Of a stretch of 64,000 nt of DNA, positions 33,391 through 43,114 are shown piece by piece. Source of the DNA: Paenalicyclobacillus mengziensis. Lineage in GTDB: Bacteria; Bacillota; Bacilli; Alicyclobacillales; Alicyclobacillaceae. The position numbers and the translations under genes are program-made. The stretch lies in contig NZ_CP071182.1 in assembly GCF_017298635.1 (NCBI RefSeq), forward strand, positions 4,874,001 to 4,938,000. The letters are read 5' to 3'. The notes beneath the pieces are model-generated. The model was given only the letters and a program-made list of their open reading frames with translations, had not been told where the DNA came from and ran no database searches. Numbering within the stretch: position 1 is the stretch's first letter; every line of letters starts with the position of its first letter.

Positions 33391-34389
33391 ATGGAGAAAA
33401 GATACGCGATTTCAGCCTGCAATGTGACAAAGTATTACGGTAACAATCATCAGGCGCTTAACGGCATCTCTCTCGATGTCAAGTGGGGTGAAATTTACGG
33501 TTTCTTGGGCCCGAATGGTGCCGGTAAAAGTACGCTTATCCAAATCCTGACGACGCTCATGCTCCCCACTGACGGCTCCGTTTCCGTGGCTGGGTACGAC
33601 GTCGTCCATCAGGCGGATTTGATTCGTCAGAGCATTGGCGTTGCACTACAGGACACAGGCGTCGATGCGATGCTAACCGGTCGTGAACTTCTGCACATCC
33701 AAGCCCGTTTGTTCGGATTCTCCCGTCTAGATGCAAAGGCTCGCGCGAATGAACTACTTCGACAGTTTGGGCTCGAAGACGCTGGTGACAACCGTATTAA
33801 GTCGTATTCAGGCGGCATGCGACGGCGTCTCGACTTGGCTTTGGCCTTGGTACACCACCCTCCCATCGTATTTCTCGATGAACCGACAACCGGTCTCGAT
33901 CCGGTCAACCGCATCGGCCTTTGGAAGCTCTTGCAAGAAGTTCAACATCAAACCGGCGTTACCGTGTTTCTGACAACCCAGTACCTTGAGGAGGCGGATG
34001 CACTGTGCGACAACATCGGCATCATCAACCACGGCCAAATCGTCGCCGAAGACACGCCACAAACCTTGAAGCGGCGTTTGAAACGCGATGTCATTGAACT
34101 TGAGCCAGAGCACGAAGCCGATATCGAACGCCTCAGTAGTCTATTGCAGCAAAATTCAGAAACCGTCCGCGACAGGAACCTGATTCGAGTCTTTACACCC
34201 CACGGGGCAAGCACAGTGACGAACATCTTGAACCAGGTTGCAGCGGCACATATTGAGTTGGCTAGTTTAAAAGTCGCCCCCCCGACGCTCGACGATGTGT
34301 TTCTGGAGTTGACTGGATTCCAGAGTACATCTGAAAATCCAACTATCGATTCAGTCAGAGCTGTTGGCAGCGACACATCCTTGCTGTAA
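33391..34389 (+). CDS. ABC transporter ATP-binding protein (DrrA/ABC-2 type)
   Basis: A 332-residue ATPase. It has the Walker A LGPNGAGKST, a Q-loop near ALQDTG, the signature YSGGMRRRLD, Walker B PIVFLDEPTTGLD and the switch His replaced by Gln in LTTQYLEEAD, as is usual for the DrrA group. The C-terminal 90 residues form the extra domain of drug-resistance exporters. The ATG at 33391 has GGGAGGATG just upstream; that at 33385 lies too close to it. Paired with the permease downstream. Confidence 0.93.
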   Translation: MEKRYAISACNVTKYYGNNHQALNGISLDVKWGEIYGFLGPNGAGKSTLIQILTTLMLPTDGSVSVAGYDVVHQADLIRQSIGVALQDTGVDAMLTGRELLHIQARLFGFSRLDAKARANELLRQFGLEDAGDNRIKSYSGGMRRRLDLALALVHHPPIVFLDEPTTGLDPVNRIGLWKLLQEVQHQTGVTVFLTTQYLEEADALCDNIGIINHGQIVAEDTPQTLKRRLKRDVIELEPEHEADIERLSSLLQQNSETVRDRNLIRVFTPHGASTVTNILNQVAAAHIELASLKVAPPTLDDVFLELTGFQSTSENPTIDSVRAVGSDTSLL

Positions 34390-34403
34390 GGAGCCGATGC
34401 CAA

Positions 34404-35219
34404 ATGAATGGAGCAACCACCGCCACGTTGCCAACGCAGGTTCGCTCAAGCTTTTTTAGAGACGTCTTTGTCCTGACGGGCCGGTCAATTATAGTCACGC
34501 TCCGGGTGCCTTGGGCCATCATTCCCAACCTTGCCATCAGCCTGTTTTTTCTGTTTGTCTACCAAGGTGGTCTAAGTGGTATTGCCGCCATGCCTGGGTT
34601 TGACGGCGTACATTATCTGAATTTCATCCTGCCCGTGGCTGTCGTGTCAGGGGCAGTTGGCGGCGCGGGAAGTGCAGGTCAGGCCTTGATTCGAGACCTG
34701 GACAGCCGCTACTTCACCAAGTTACGCCTCACCCCCGTCTCACGCGCGGCACTTGTACTCGCACCGATGATTGCCGGGATGCTGCAACTCGTGGCACAAA
34801 CCGTGTTGATCTTGCTTGTCGCCATCCTGATGGGACTAAAGACACCGACTGGCGTCAGCGGCCTCATCGTCGTCATTTTGCTTGCTGCTGGCTGGGGATT
34901 GGCATTTGCCGGTTATGCAGTGGCGACGGCCCTCCGCACAGGGAACGGCCAAGCTGCACAAGCCGCAACCTTCATCTTCTTCCCACTGCTGTTCCTTAGT
35001 GACACATTCGTACCGTTAAACCTCATCGGAGCCAAATGGATGAAGATCGCAGCCCACATCAATCCAACCACGTACGTGTTCGACGCGATGCGATCTGTCT
35101 TAGTGACAGGCTGGCAGGCAAAGCCCCTCCTGTGGGGGATTGTTGCCATCGCGATTCTTTGCGGTTTAACGTTATCCTTCGCGGTCTTTACAGCAGCGAG
35201 AACCTTGCGCCGAGCATAG
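34404..35219 (+). CDS. ABC-2 type transporter permease
   Basis: A 271-residue membrane protein with six helices and the ABC-2 signature region FIFFPLLFLSDTFVPL followed by NPTTYVFDAMR, as in DrrB-like exporters. AAGGAG lies before the ATG. With the ATPase 14 bases upstream it forms an exporter of drug-like or lipid compounds; substrate unknown. Confidence 0.92.
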   Translation: MNGATTATLPTQVRSSFFRDVFVLTGRSIIVTLRVPWAIIPNLAISLFFLFVYQGGLSGIAAMPGFDGVHYLNFILPVAVVSGAVGGAGSAGQALIRDLDSRYFTKLRLTPVSRAALVLAPMIAGMLQLVAQTVLILLVAILMGLKTPTGVSGLIVVILLAAGWGLAFAGYAVATALRTGNGQAAQAATFIFFPLLFLSDTFVPLNLIGAKWMKIAAHINPTTYVFDAMRSVLVTGWQAKPLLWGIVAIAILCGLTLSFAVFTAARTLRRA

Positions 35220-35292
35220 ATTGGCCTGGCTTCGTAATATCGCCAAAGCGTGATATATTGGAAGGGCAACACTGACTGAAGGGGTGAATCTC

Positions 35293-35925
35293 ATGAGCAA
35301 CGCAAACGGATCCGAACATCAGCATACACATGGTCACCAGCATAGAACCTTTGACCCAAGTCATTTGCAGAGCATGGAAGCTCGTCGTCGAGCTTTCATG
35401 GACCCAGAGCATGTTTTACCCAAATTCCTTTCACGTTCCGATATGACCCTACTGGATGTCGGTTGCGGAGCAGGCTTTTTCACCGTTCCAGCAGCCAAAA
35501 GACTCGTCGATGGAAAAGTCTATGCGCTCGATAGACAACAGGATATGATTGACGTTACACTGCGCCGCGCTGGGGAAGAAAAACTGGAAAATGTTCAAGG
35601 CATCACCTCGTCTGCAACCGAAATGCCGTTGTCAACGGACTCCGTAGATGCAGCCCTGATGTCCATGGTGTTTCATGACATTCCTTTGCAAACTGAAATG
35701 CTATCCGAAACAGCGCGGGTCCTCGTTCCGGGAGGACTCCTCTACATGATTGAGTGGGATAAGATTCCAACGGACTTTGGACCACCGATGGACATCCGGA
35801 TTTCCCCTAACCAATTGCGAGAAACTCTCGAGGCCAATGGTTTTATCATTGAAGACATTACTCACTCCGATGTGGAACCAGCGGTGTATTTTGTCATGGC
35901 GCGCACGCCACACTCTGTGGAGTAG
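35293..35925 (+). CDS. class I SAM-dependent methyltransferase with histidine-rich N-terminus
   Basis: A 210-residue methyltransferase of the UbiE/methyltransferase-11 type. Motif I is LLDVGCGAGFFT, the acidic loop ALDRQQDM, and motif IV-like SMVFHDIP. The N-terminus HQHTHGHQH could bind metal. The ATG at 35293 has AAGGGG 9 bases upstream. The substrate is unknown. Confidence 0.88.
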   Translation: MSNANGSEHQHTHGHQHRTFDPSHLQSMEARRRAFMDPEHVLPKFLSRSDMTLLDVGCGAGFFTVPAAKRLVDGKVYALDRQQDMIDVTLRRAGEEKLENVQGITSSATEMPLSTDSVDAALMSMVFHDIPLQTEMLSETARVLVPGGLLYMIEWDKIPTDFGPPMDIRISPNQLRETLEANGFIIEDITHSDVEPAVYFVMARTPHSVE

Positions 35926-36005
35926 TTTTCCATCGTTATGTAATGCATTCGTTGTCCGCCAGGTGGCTTCCGTGCGAGTGCACTTGGCGAGACATCGACT
36001 TCATC
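35922..36005. repeat. dispersed ~85-bp repeat, copy A
   Basis: It shares with 42786-42868 the words TTCCATCGTTAT and an exact GTTGTCCGCCAGGTGG, then similarly spaced CTTGG and TTCATCC/TTATCC words. Copy A has 12 extra bases between the two conserved blocks. No gene lies in 35926-36233; this repeat occupies its first third. It could be a degenerate mobile or RNA element. Confidence 0.5.
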
Positions 36006-36233
36006 CTCTGTCGTGCCATCAAGCGTAACAAGGAACGTTTCCCCTGTAGTTCATAACTCTTCAGAATTCGTTTTTAAATATCATTCTATTCAAAATATTA
36101 AACCCGAAGTGTGTCGTTGATACAAAAATCTATTACAATACCTACAATTACCCCTATGAAAACACCCCTTGAATCACTCCAAGAGAATCAGTATAGACAG
36201 CACTTACCTGGCACCTTCGGGAGGTTGGTTGGC

Positions 36234-37424
36234 ATGAACAATAGGCGCCTAAACATGCTCACTGTACAGGAAACGATGGATCTGCTAGAAGTTAGCCGCT
36301 CGACCTTGGACCGCTGGAGAAAGCATAGAAAACTCCCCTACATTAAAATCGGCAAGGAGGTCTTTTTTGACCGCGGCGTTGTCGAGAGCTGGGTTCGTCA
36401 ACACACCATATCAGGAGATTTAACGCATACGGACCAAGCTAACAGCTCCATCATCACGATTGGATACCAGAGTGGTACGGCTCACATGTGGAGTGCGCTC
36501 GTCATGAAACAGATGTGTCTCTTCGAGAACGAACTAAAAGCGATGTCTCCTCACACACCAAAGGTAGTCCACTGGCATAACGCCCCGAATGGACTCCAGT
36601 TATTAAAAGGATTAGTTACGGGAAGCATTCAGATTGCTTCGTTGGGAGACTATCCCTTTCTCCTTGCGACACGCATGAGTCAAATTCTCCCCGAATTCCG
36701 GCCTGGCTTATTAGCATTTGACGGAAAAAGCCACAGTGGACGCGGAATTTCCCTGGTGACACCAATTCACTCGAACCTTATGCACCCAGACGATCTGACA
36801 TACGCCACCATCGCTACTGTACCAAACACAAGCGCTGGGTTCAGACTGGGAAAATTGATATCTTCCATGAAGATTCGAGAAGTAAAGGTGGTTCACCAGG
36901 AGATGGACAGGAGCATGGTCAACATTATCGAGGGGCGAGTTCAAGCAAGTGCAATGTGGGAGCCGTATCTCAGTCTGTTGACTGCCCATCGACATGGCCG
37001 TGTCCTGTTCGACGGTGGTCTAGGCGATGACTACCTCACGACCGTAGTAGCGGATGAGAATTGGTGCGCTCACAATAAGGATGTTGTTATCTCCTATCTA
37101 CGCGCTCATTTAAAGGCTCACACCGTGATCCGCCAAGACCCAGAACTTGCAGCCCGACTGATTGGAAGTTTCACTGGAATTCCACGCCAAATCGTCCTCA
37201 GTGTACTTGAGCGAGTCAGATGGGACGCATCAATTTATCAGCGCGATCTGGAATCGCTCGCAAGTTTGAGCGCAATCAATCCAGAGTGTGACTTCAACCC
37301 ACTCGCTGATATCCGATGTTTTGTTCAGGATGACTATCTCCAGCACGCCGCAGAGACGCTGATGTTACCCTCTATCTCTACGAACTTACTAAGCGGTGAT
37401 TGGTCGAGCGAAATCCTATACTGA
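36234..37424 (+). CDS. excisionase-type HTH fused to SsuA/NMT1-like binding domain (one-component regulator)
   Basis: A 396-residue protein without signal peptide. Residues 8-60 form a MerR/excisionase-like HTH (MLTVQETMDLLEVSRSTLDRW, then LPYIKIGKEVFF, a wing as in HTH_17). From about residue 75 it resembles periplasmic binding proteins of the nitrate/sulfonate/taurine class (SIITIGYQSG, then VHWHNAPNGLQLLKG, SAMWEPYLSLLT). It lacks the lipobox, so the binding domain is cytoplasmic and likely senses a ligand for the HTH. The ATG at 36234 (GGGAGG upstream) is chosen over 36111. It precedes an ABC peptide operon it may control. Confidence 0.85.
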   Translation: MNNRRLNMLTVQETMDLLEVSRSTLDRWRKHRKLPYIKIGKEVFFDRGVVESWVRQHTISGDLTHTDQANSSIITIGYQSGTAHMWSALVMKQMCLFENELKAMSPHTPKVVHWHNAPNGLQLLKGLVTGSIQIASLGDYPFLLATRMSQILPEFRPGLLAFDGKSHSGRGISLVTPIHSNLMHPDDLTYATIATVPNTSAGFRLGKLISSMKIREVKVVHQEMDRSMVNIIEGRVQASAMWEPYLSLLTAHRHGRVLFDGGLGDDYLTTVVADENWCAHNKDVVISYLRAHLKAHTVIRQDPELAARLIGSFTGIPRQIVLSVLERVRWDASIYQRDLESLASLSAINPECDFNPLADIRCFVQDDYLQHAAETLMLPSISTNLLSGDWSSEILY

Positions 37425-37627
37425 CTCTCACTGCAAGATTGGACGCTCGGATCTCTATATTCGTCTTTGTTCGTCACAAGCACGCAATGCAATTGCGGTC
37501 ACGTTCCCCTGTTGATAATGTAGACACAATCATCTGAAATATAAAGACTATTCAGATCGGCGGCGCCACGGTAACGGTTTGGCTGTGGCACTGTGGCAGT
37601 CTCGTCAAAGGGGAGGATTGGTAGTCC

Positions 37628-39358
37628 GTGAATAAAAAAGTCGAATTGAAAAAGTATGGTGCGATGGTTTTGGGATTGGCATTGGTAGGGTCATTGGCCG
37701 GGTGCTCGTCCAATACTCAGAAATCACAGACTACGGCAGCGAGTACTACTGGGACGAACGGCGGAACCGTCGTGCAAGCACTTGGACCGTTGGTGTCAAT
37801 AAACTGGTTTCTCCCCCTCCGCCCTGTTGCCTATAACAGCCTGTACGATGCCTGGGCTGCCTCCCTGATGTACAAGGGCCTACTACATATGGGGGCGAAC
37901 GGAAAAATCAACTATGCACGCAGCGTTGCGAGTAATGTCAGCTGGAATTCCACAGGTACCGTCTACACGGTCAAAATGAATCCCAAATGGCACTGGTCAA
38001 ATGGCACCCCTGTCACCGCATCCGATGTACAGTTCACGTGGGACTTAATCAAGGCAGCGTCAGCACCGACGGCTCCGAGACCGTGGCCATATGCAGGTGC
38101 AGGGTCAGGCGGAATTCCAGACATGGTGCAAAGCTTTAAAGTCACCGGAACATATGAGTTTCAGGTTACACTCAAGAAACCTGTCAACCAGCTCTGGTTC
38201 GAATACAATGGACTGTCTGATTTTACGCCACTCCCGAAAGCCGCTTGGAACAAGTATCCTACGGATTTGAACAAGGAACTAAGCTATCTGGCTTCAAACG
38301 GCAATAACGCATCCTTCTTCAAGGTGATTGACGGTCCATTCTTCCTACAATCTGCAAAACAGAATGTGGCATGGACGTTTGTGCCAAACACACATTATGA
38401 CGGTCATAAAGCCAGCATTCATCGCTTCATTCTAGCCTACGAGACTTCAGACTCAGCAGAGGTCAACGCACTGAAGACCGGTACAGTGCAGGTCGGGTAT
38501 CTCCCGTTGTCGATGTACAACAGCAGAAACCAGTTAACGAATGACCGACTCGTAGAGAGCCGTAGTTTTGTCATCGATCGCACGATGTTGAACTTCAAAA
38601 GTCCGACTGTTGGCTCAGCATTACGCCAGTTACCGGTTCGTCAAGCTTTGCAAATGGGTATCGACCAGCAGTCAATTATCAAGGACATCTACGATGGGCT
38701 TGGTGTTCCCGGAACGGGACCTATCCCGATGAGTCCGGCCACCTTTTTGGACCCCAAACTAAAGACCCCTCCATACCAATTCAACCCTGCGGCAGGTAAA
38801 AAGCTGCTCGAACAAAACGGATGGCACGAAGTTGGTGGAGTGATGCAGAACAGTCAAGGGGAAAAACTCTCATTTACGGTTCAGTATCCTGCTGGAAACA
38901 CGTCGACACAGGCGATGGCACAACTCTTACAGCAAGACTGGGCACAGGAAGGAATTCAGGTAAAACTGCAACCCCTTCCGTTTGCAACAATGCTGCATTA
39001 TCACCACAGCCCCGGCAAGTGGGACATTCAGACAGGCCTCGGTTGGAGTTATGGAGGGACTTATCCGACCGGTGGCGGGATGTTCTCCAGCACCGGGGGA
39101 TACAACTTCTATGGCTACTCAAACGCAAAAATGGATCAATTCGTGCATCAAACTCATCAGCCGCAGTCATCTCCCGCCGCTGCACAACAAACACTCGATG
39201 CGTATCAGTTGTACGCGGCCAATCAATTACCAAACCTATGGATGCCTGTGCCTGAGTCATTAACGGAGATTGCGAACAATGTGCACGGAGCGAGCAAATA
39301 CGCGAATACCTTTACGAACGGGATATCGCCGCAATATTGGACAGTCAGCGGAAACTAG
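37628..39358 (+). CDS. ABC transporter substrate-binding lipoprotein, family 5 (peptide/nickel type)
   Basis: A 576-residue solute-binding protein. The signal sequence ends in the lipobox LAGC at about residue 26, then a Ser/Thr-rich linker. The SBP_bac_5 region has WHWSNGTPVTASDVQFTWDL, the classic entry motif, and a C-terminal tail. It precedes two permease genes. Family members bind oligopeptides, but also oligosaccharides; a peptide is favoured because an aminopeptidase is in the same operon. Confidence 0.92.
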   Translation: MNKKVELKKYGAMVLGLALVGSLAGCSSNTQKSQTTAASTTGTNGGTVVQALGPLVSINWFLPLRPVAYNSLYDAWAASLMYKGLLHMGANGKINYARSVASNVSWNSTGTVYTVKMNPKWHWSNGTPVTASDVQFTWDLIKAASAPTAPRPWPYAGAGSGGIPDMVQSFKVTGTYEFQVTLKKPVNQLWFEYNGLSDFTPLPKAAWNKYPTDLNKELSYLASNGNNASFFKVIDGPFFLQSAKQNVAWTFVPNTHYDGHKASIHRFILAYETSDSAEVNALKTGTVQVGYLPLSMYNSRNQLTNDRLVESRSFVIDRTMLNFKSPTVGSALRQLPVRQALQMGIDQQSIIKDIYDGLGVPGTGPIPMSPATFLDPKLKTPPYQFNPAAGKKLLEQNGWHEVGGVMQNSQGEKLSFTVQYPAGNTSTQAMAQLLQQDWAQEGIQVKLQPLPFATMLHYHHSPGKWDIQTGLGWSYGGTYPTGGGMFSSTGGYNFYGYSNAKMDQFVHQTHQPQSSPAAAQQTLDAYQLYAANQLPNLWMPVPESLTEIANNVHGASKYANTFTNGISPQYWTVSGN

Positions 39359-39372
39359 GGTGGGTGACAGAG

Positions 39373-39462
39373 ATGAAAAGACACGTAAAGGAAACAGATA
39401 TCTTTCATTTGGCGAATCTGGATGAGGTAAACATAGACCATTTACCTGTTGAAGGGGTTTGA
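39373..39462 (+). CDS. possible 29-residue leader peptide between SBP and permease
   Basis: An ATG frame of 29 codons ending 5 bases before the permease start. GGTGACAG precedes it. It may couple translation to the permease, whose binding site GAAGGGG lies inside it. Too short to judge as a true protein. Confidence 0.35.
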   Translation: MKRHVKETDIFHLANLDEVNIDHLPVEGV

Positions 39463-39466
39463 CACA

Positions 39467-40381
39467 ATGAACGTATCTACGCAGTTGCATGAACAGGAAA
39501 ACAGCACGACACTTTCCCTCACGAAAGTACACGTGTCTGGGTGGATTCGCGTTCTACGCATTTTTTGGCACAACCCCCTCGCCAAGGCTGGTACGGTAGG
39601 ATTGGTGTTTCTCATTGTTCTCTGTTTCGCGGGACCGTTGTTCTATAGGGTAAGTCCTTACCAGACCCACCTGACAGCAATCCTGCACGCGCCAACATTT
39701 TCTTTCCCACTGGGGACAAACAATCTAGGACGCAATGAACTCGCCCGGTTGATGCTGGGCGGTCAAACGTCTTTGGAAGTCGGGTTCTCAGCCGCAGCAG
39801 CAGCGATGATTTTTGGGGTTATATATGGAATGATTTCCGGCTTTTACGGGGGATGGACGGATATTATCCTCATGCGCATCATTGACCTGTTGCGGTCCAT
39901 TCCTAGCTTGTTTCTGCTGATTTTCCTCGACTCTGTCGTTCGGCCGAGTGCAGTTCTACTGGTTCTACTCATCTCCTTGACTTCCTGGCATGGCGTAAGT
40001 CGACTGGTTCGCGGGGAAGTATTGTCATTGAAAAACGAGCCTTTTGTAGAAGCCGCACATATCGCTGGGGCATCCAGAACAAGGATTATTATCAAACATC
40101 TTATCCCAAATACCTTTGGAACAATCCTTGTCGCAGCAACCTTCATGGTTGCAGATGCTGTTTTGCTTGTCGCCGGATTGAGTTTTCTTGGCCTGGGACT
40201 GCCCCCGCCGGCTCCAAACTGGGGTGCTATGCTGGCCAGTTCCATGGCTTATTTACCAGACAATACATGGTGGTTGGTGTATCCTCCTGGGTTGGCCATC
40301 CTGTTCACTGTTCTGTCTATCAACTTCATTGGTGATGCCTTGCGTGTAGCCCTCGATAAACGCTTGGATAGACGGAAATAG
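39467..40381 (+). CDS. ABC transporter permease (DppC/OppC type)
   Basis: A 304-residue permease with six helices. The EAA loop is EAAHIAGASRTRIIIKHLIPN, the DppC form, and FPLGTNNLGRNELARLM fits the N-terminal OppC_N domain. GAAGGGG before the ATG at 39467 sets the start. Unusually the C-type permease precedes the B-type. Confidence 0.92.
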   Translation: MNVSTQLHEQENSTTLSLTKVHVSGWIRVLRIFWHNPLAKAGTVGLVFLIVLCFAGPLFYRVSPYQTHLTAILHAPTFSFPLGTNNLGRNELARLMLGGQTSLEVGFSAAAAAMIFGVIYGMISGFYGGWTDIILMRIIDLLRSIPSLFLLIFLDSVVRPSAVLLVLLISLTSWHGVSRLVRGEVLSLKNEPFVEAAHIAGASRTRIIIKHLIPNTFGTILVAATFMVADAVLLVAGLSFLGLGLPPPAPNWGAMLASSMAYLPDNTWWLVYPPGLAILFTVLSINFIGDALRVALDKRLDRRK

Positions 40382-40393
40382 GAGGGAATTTGC

Positions 40394-41347
40394 GTGATCC
40401 GATTTATTGCCTACCGCGTGTTACAGGCTGTGCCTACCCTCGTCGGGATTACATTAGTAAGTTTCTTGTTACTGCATATTGTTCCAGGCGGACCTGCGAC
40501 GGTGATGTTAGGAGATAGGGCCACGCCGCAACTGATTGCACAAATCAACCAGTCCCTTGGCCTGAACAAGCCGTTATATGTTCAATACTGGATCTGGTTA
40601 GTGAAACTGTTACATGGCAACCTCGGCTACGCGTACTCCTACCATCAGACGGTCTCAAGTCTGATTGCCGTAAACCTGCCGAGGACACTCGCCCTGGTCG
40701 TAACCGCCATTATTCTTTCACACCTGTTTGCCATCTTAATTGGCGTCTTTCAGGCCGTTCGCCGAGACAGTGCAGCAGACCATACGCTCACAGTAATAAC
40801 GTACCTTCTATATTCAATGCCTACCTTTTGGTTAGGGATGATTGTCATATCCATCTTTGCAATTGGACTCAATCTCCTTCCAGCCGGAGGCCTATCCAAT
40901 CCGTTCGCCACCAATCCGACGTTTGGGGATTACCTTAGACATATGATCCTGCCTGCCGCAGTACTGGTTGCTACCACCATTCCCAATTGGAGTCGGTACG
41001 TACGTTCAAGAATGATGGAAACATTAGTCCAAGACTACATTCGAACTGCACATGCCAAAGGTCTGCGAAACCGAACGATTCTCGTTCGGCATGCCCTAAA
41101 GAATTCACTATTGCCCCTTATTACACTTGCAGGTATGTCGCTGCCTGCACTATTTAGCGGGGCTTTGATTATCGAGATGATATTCAATTACCCTGGTATG
41201 GGACTGCTGTTCTGGAATGCTGCGCAAGCAAGAGATTATCCAGTTCTTTTGGGGATTGTCGTGATGGTAGGAGTTCTCACAATCCTAGGGAATTTATTAG
41301 CAGACATCATTTACGGGGTTGTAGACCCCCGTGTTAAGTACGAGTGA
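40394..41347 (+). CDS. ABC transporter permease (DppB/OppB type)
   Basis: A 317-residue permease with six helices. The N-terminal YRVLQAVPTLVGITLVSF and the EAA loop RTAHAKGLRNRTILVRHALKN are DppB-like; the C-terminal DIIYGVVDPRVKYE is the usual end. The GTG start follows AGGAGGG. No ATPase gene follows, so the ATP-binding partners must come from elsewhere, possibly the pair at 50565-52573. Confidence 0.92.
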   Translation: MIRFIAYRVLQAVPTLVGITLVSFLLLHIVPGGPATVMLGDRATPQLIAQINQSLGLNKPLYVQYWIWLVKLLHGNLGYAYSYHQTVSSLIAVNLPRTLALVVTAIILSHLFAILIGVFQAVRRDSAADHTLTVITYLLYSMPTFWLGMIVISIFAIGLNLLPAGGLSNPFATNPTFGDYLRHMILPAAVLVATTIPNWSRYVRSRMMETLVQDYIRTAHAKGLRNRTILVRHALKNSLLPLITLAGMSLPALFSGALIIEMIFNYPGMGLLFWNAAQARDYPVLLGIVVMVGVLTILGNLLADIIYGVVDPRVKYE

Positions 41348-41364
41348 TGATAGGAGGACCAAAA

Positions 41365-42765
41365 ATGAGTCAAGTGCACTGGCATGTGTGGGAAGCAGCA
41401 GACTCACAGGCAAGTTTGTGTATTGTCCCTGTTGATGAATTTGCTAAGTTCTCTGAGGCCATGATGGAGGGGACTCCGATTACGCCACCTGCTGTTAAGA
41501 GCGGTGCAGCCTTGCTATGGGCTGTTCCCGGCATTCAATGGCCGGTCGTCCTCGTCAATGACGAGGGGCGTTATCAAACTGCGCAACGAACATGGGCTGA
41601 CGCAGGCAAAATCATACGCGATCTACACGTCGAAAAGGTGCTCGTTTGGCTGACAAACTGTGAGCATCACCGGATCAGCCAGGCTGTGTTTGGTCTCGAC
41701 GCAGGCCTGTACGATTTCAAAATTAGTGATTTTTATTCGAATGACGTTTTTGACCTCATGTTCAATCTGGAAGGTACGTCACCCGAACACTTTCAAAAGT
41801 GTGTTGAGATTGCCAAAGGGCGAACACTGGCTCGTAATTGGGTGAACCTTCCATCTAACTTGAAACCCCCGACGGTGTTGGCGAACAAATTTATTGAAGG
41901 TTCTCCTGAAAACATAACCTGGTCCATTATGAATGAGGCGGAGTTACTGGAACAAGGAGCGGGTGGCCTACTTGCTGTCGGCCAGGGAAGCTCCAACCCT
42001 TCAGCACTGCTCATTGGTAGATATAACGGTAACGGCGATGCGCCGTATCTCGGACTCGTAGGCAAGGGCATCACTTTTGACAGCGGCGGCCTCTCGCTGA
42101 AGCCGAGAGAGGGCATGCTTCGGATGAAAGTGGATATGGGCGGAGCTGCAGCAGTAGCAGCCGCCGTGCGCGTCGTTGCACAACTAGGACTTAAGGTGAA
42201 TGTACTGGCTGTCATTCCACTCGCGGAAAACATGACTGGTTCAAGTGCATTCAGGCCAGGGGACGTTCTGACCATGTTGGATGGGACAACCGTCGAAGTC
42301 ATCTCAACTGACGCTGAAGGACGTCTGGCACTTGCCGACGCAATCACTATCGCCATGCGTGAAGGAGCCAGCCATTTAATTGATGTCGCTACTTTAACTG
42401 GGGCAAACGTCGTCTGTCTTGGCGGCATTCGCGCAGGTGTGGTAACAAACAATGATGCATTTGCTCGTGTTGTAGAGAACGCCGCTCGTTTCGCAATGGA
42501 ACCCGTCTGGATTTTGCCCAACGACCCTGAATATATGGACCTCAATCGCAGCGGTATCGCAGATATCAAAAACAGTGCGGGGCGACCCGCTGGCACCATC
42601 ACTGCAGGACTGTTTGTTGGACATTTTACTCACGGCGTTCCCTGGGTGCATATCGATATTGCTGGTATGGCGTACGTGGAAGGAAAGCAGTCAGGTACAG
42701 GGGCCACCGGATATGGGGTATCACTGCTCGTTGAGACCTGTTTACAGTGGAGTCAAAATTCTTAG
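41365..42765 (+). CDS. leucyl aminopeptidase family protein (M17)
   Basis: A 466-residue metallopeptidase. The catalytic domain contains GKGITFDSGGLSLKP (metal and Lys), KVDMGGAAAV and STDAEGRLALADAI (STDAEGRL replaces the common NTDAEGRL). TAGGAGG lies 11 bases before the ATG at 41365. Encoded just after peptide-type permeases, it would digest imported oligopeptides. Confidence 0.92.
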   Translation: MSQVHWHVWEAADSQASLCIVPVDEFAKFSEAMMEGTPITPPAVKSGAALLWAVPGIQWPVVLVNDEGRYQTAQRTWADAGKIIRDLHVEKVLVWLTNCEHHRISQAVFGLDAGLYDFKISDFYSNDVFDLMFNLEGTSPEHFQKCVEIAKGRTLARNWVNLPSNLKPPTVLANKFIEGSPENITWSIMNEAELLEQGAGGLLAVGQGSSNPSALLIGRYNGNGDAPYLGLVGKGITFDSGGLSLKPREGMLRMKVDMGGAAAVAAAVRVVAQLGLKVNVLAVIPLAENMTGSSAFRPGDVLTMLDGTTVEVISTDAEGRLALADAITIAMREGASHLIDVATLTGANVVCLGGIRAGVVTNNDAFARVVENAARFAMEPVWILPNDPEYMDLNRSGIADIKNSAGRPAGTITAGLFVGHFTHGVPWVHIDIAGMAYVEGKQSGTGATGYGVSLLVETCLQWSQNS

Positions 42766-42785
42766 CAAATGGCCCCTGCCCAGTA

Positions 42786-42868
42786 GTCTTCCATCGTTAT
42801 TGTTGTCCGCCAGGTGGTGCCTGCGAAAGTAGTACCGCTTGGTGGAACGTCTTCTTATCCCCTTGGCG
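42786..42868. repeat. dispersed ~85-bp repeat, copy B
   Basis: It matches 35922-36005 at AGTAG-T-TTCCATCGTTAT and GTTGTCCGCCAGGTGG and less closely afterwards. It lies in the 349-base gap between the aminopeptidase and GntR genes, which otherwise holds nothing recognisable. Confidence 0.5.
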
Positions 42869-43114
42869 GGCTCACTTCTCTTTCTCCCCCGTACGTCTTT
42901 CTGCCTGCGATCTCCAGGTCTTCGCTCCAATGTGCAATAATATCGTCAATGGATTTCTCTGCAATCAGTGCCTTAGGCAGCACTTTGTATTTATATCCTT
43001 TGCAAGACAGCTAGGCATGAACTTGACGAAATAGCCATCTCCACGGAGAATACCTGTGAGCAACCACTTGCATTCGCGAACAACATTGTCCAGAAAGAGG
43101 GGAGTCATTCACCC

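Noticed and set aside
41793..42602. 269-codon minus-strand frame in the aminopeptidase gene
   Set aside because: Shadow of the M17 catalytic domain.
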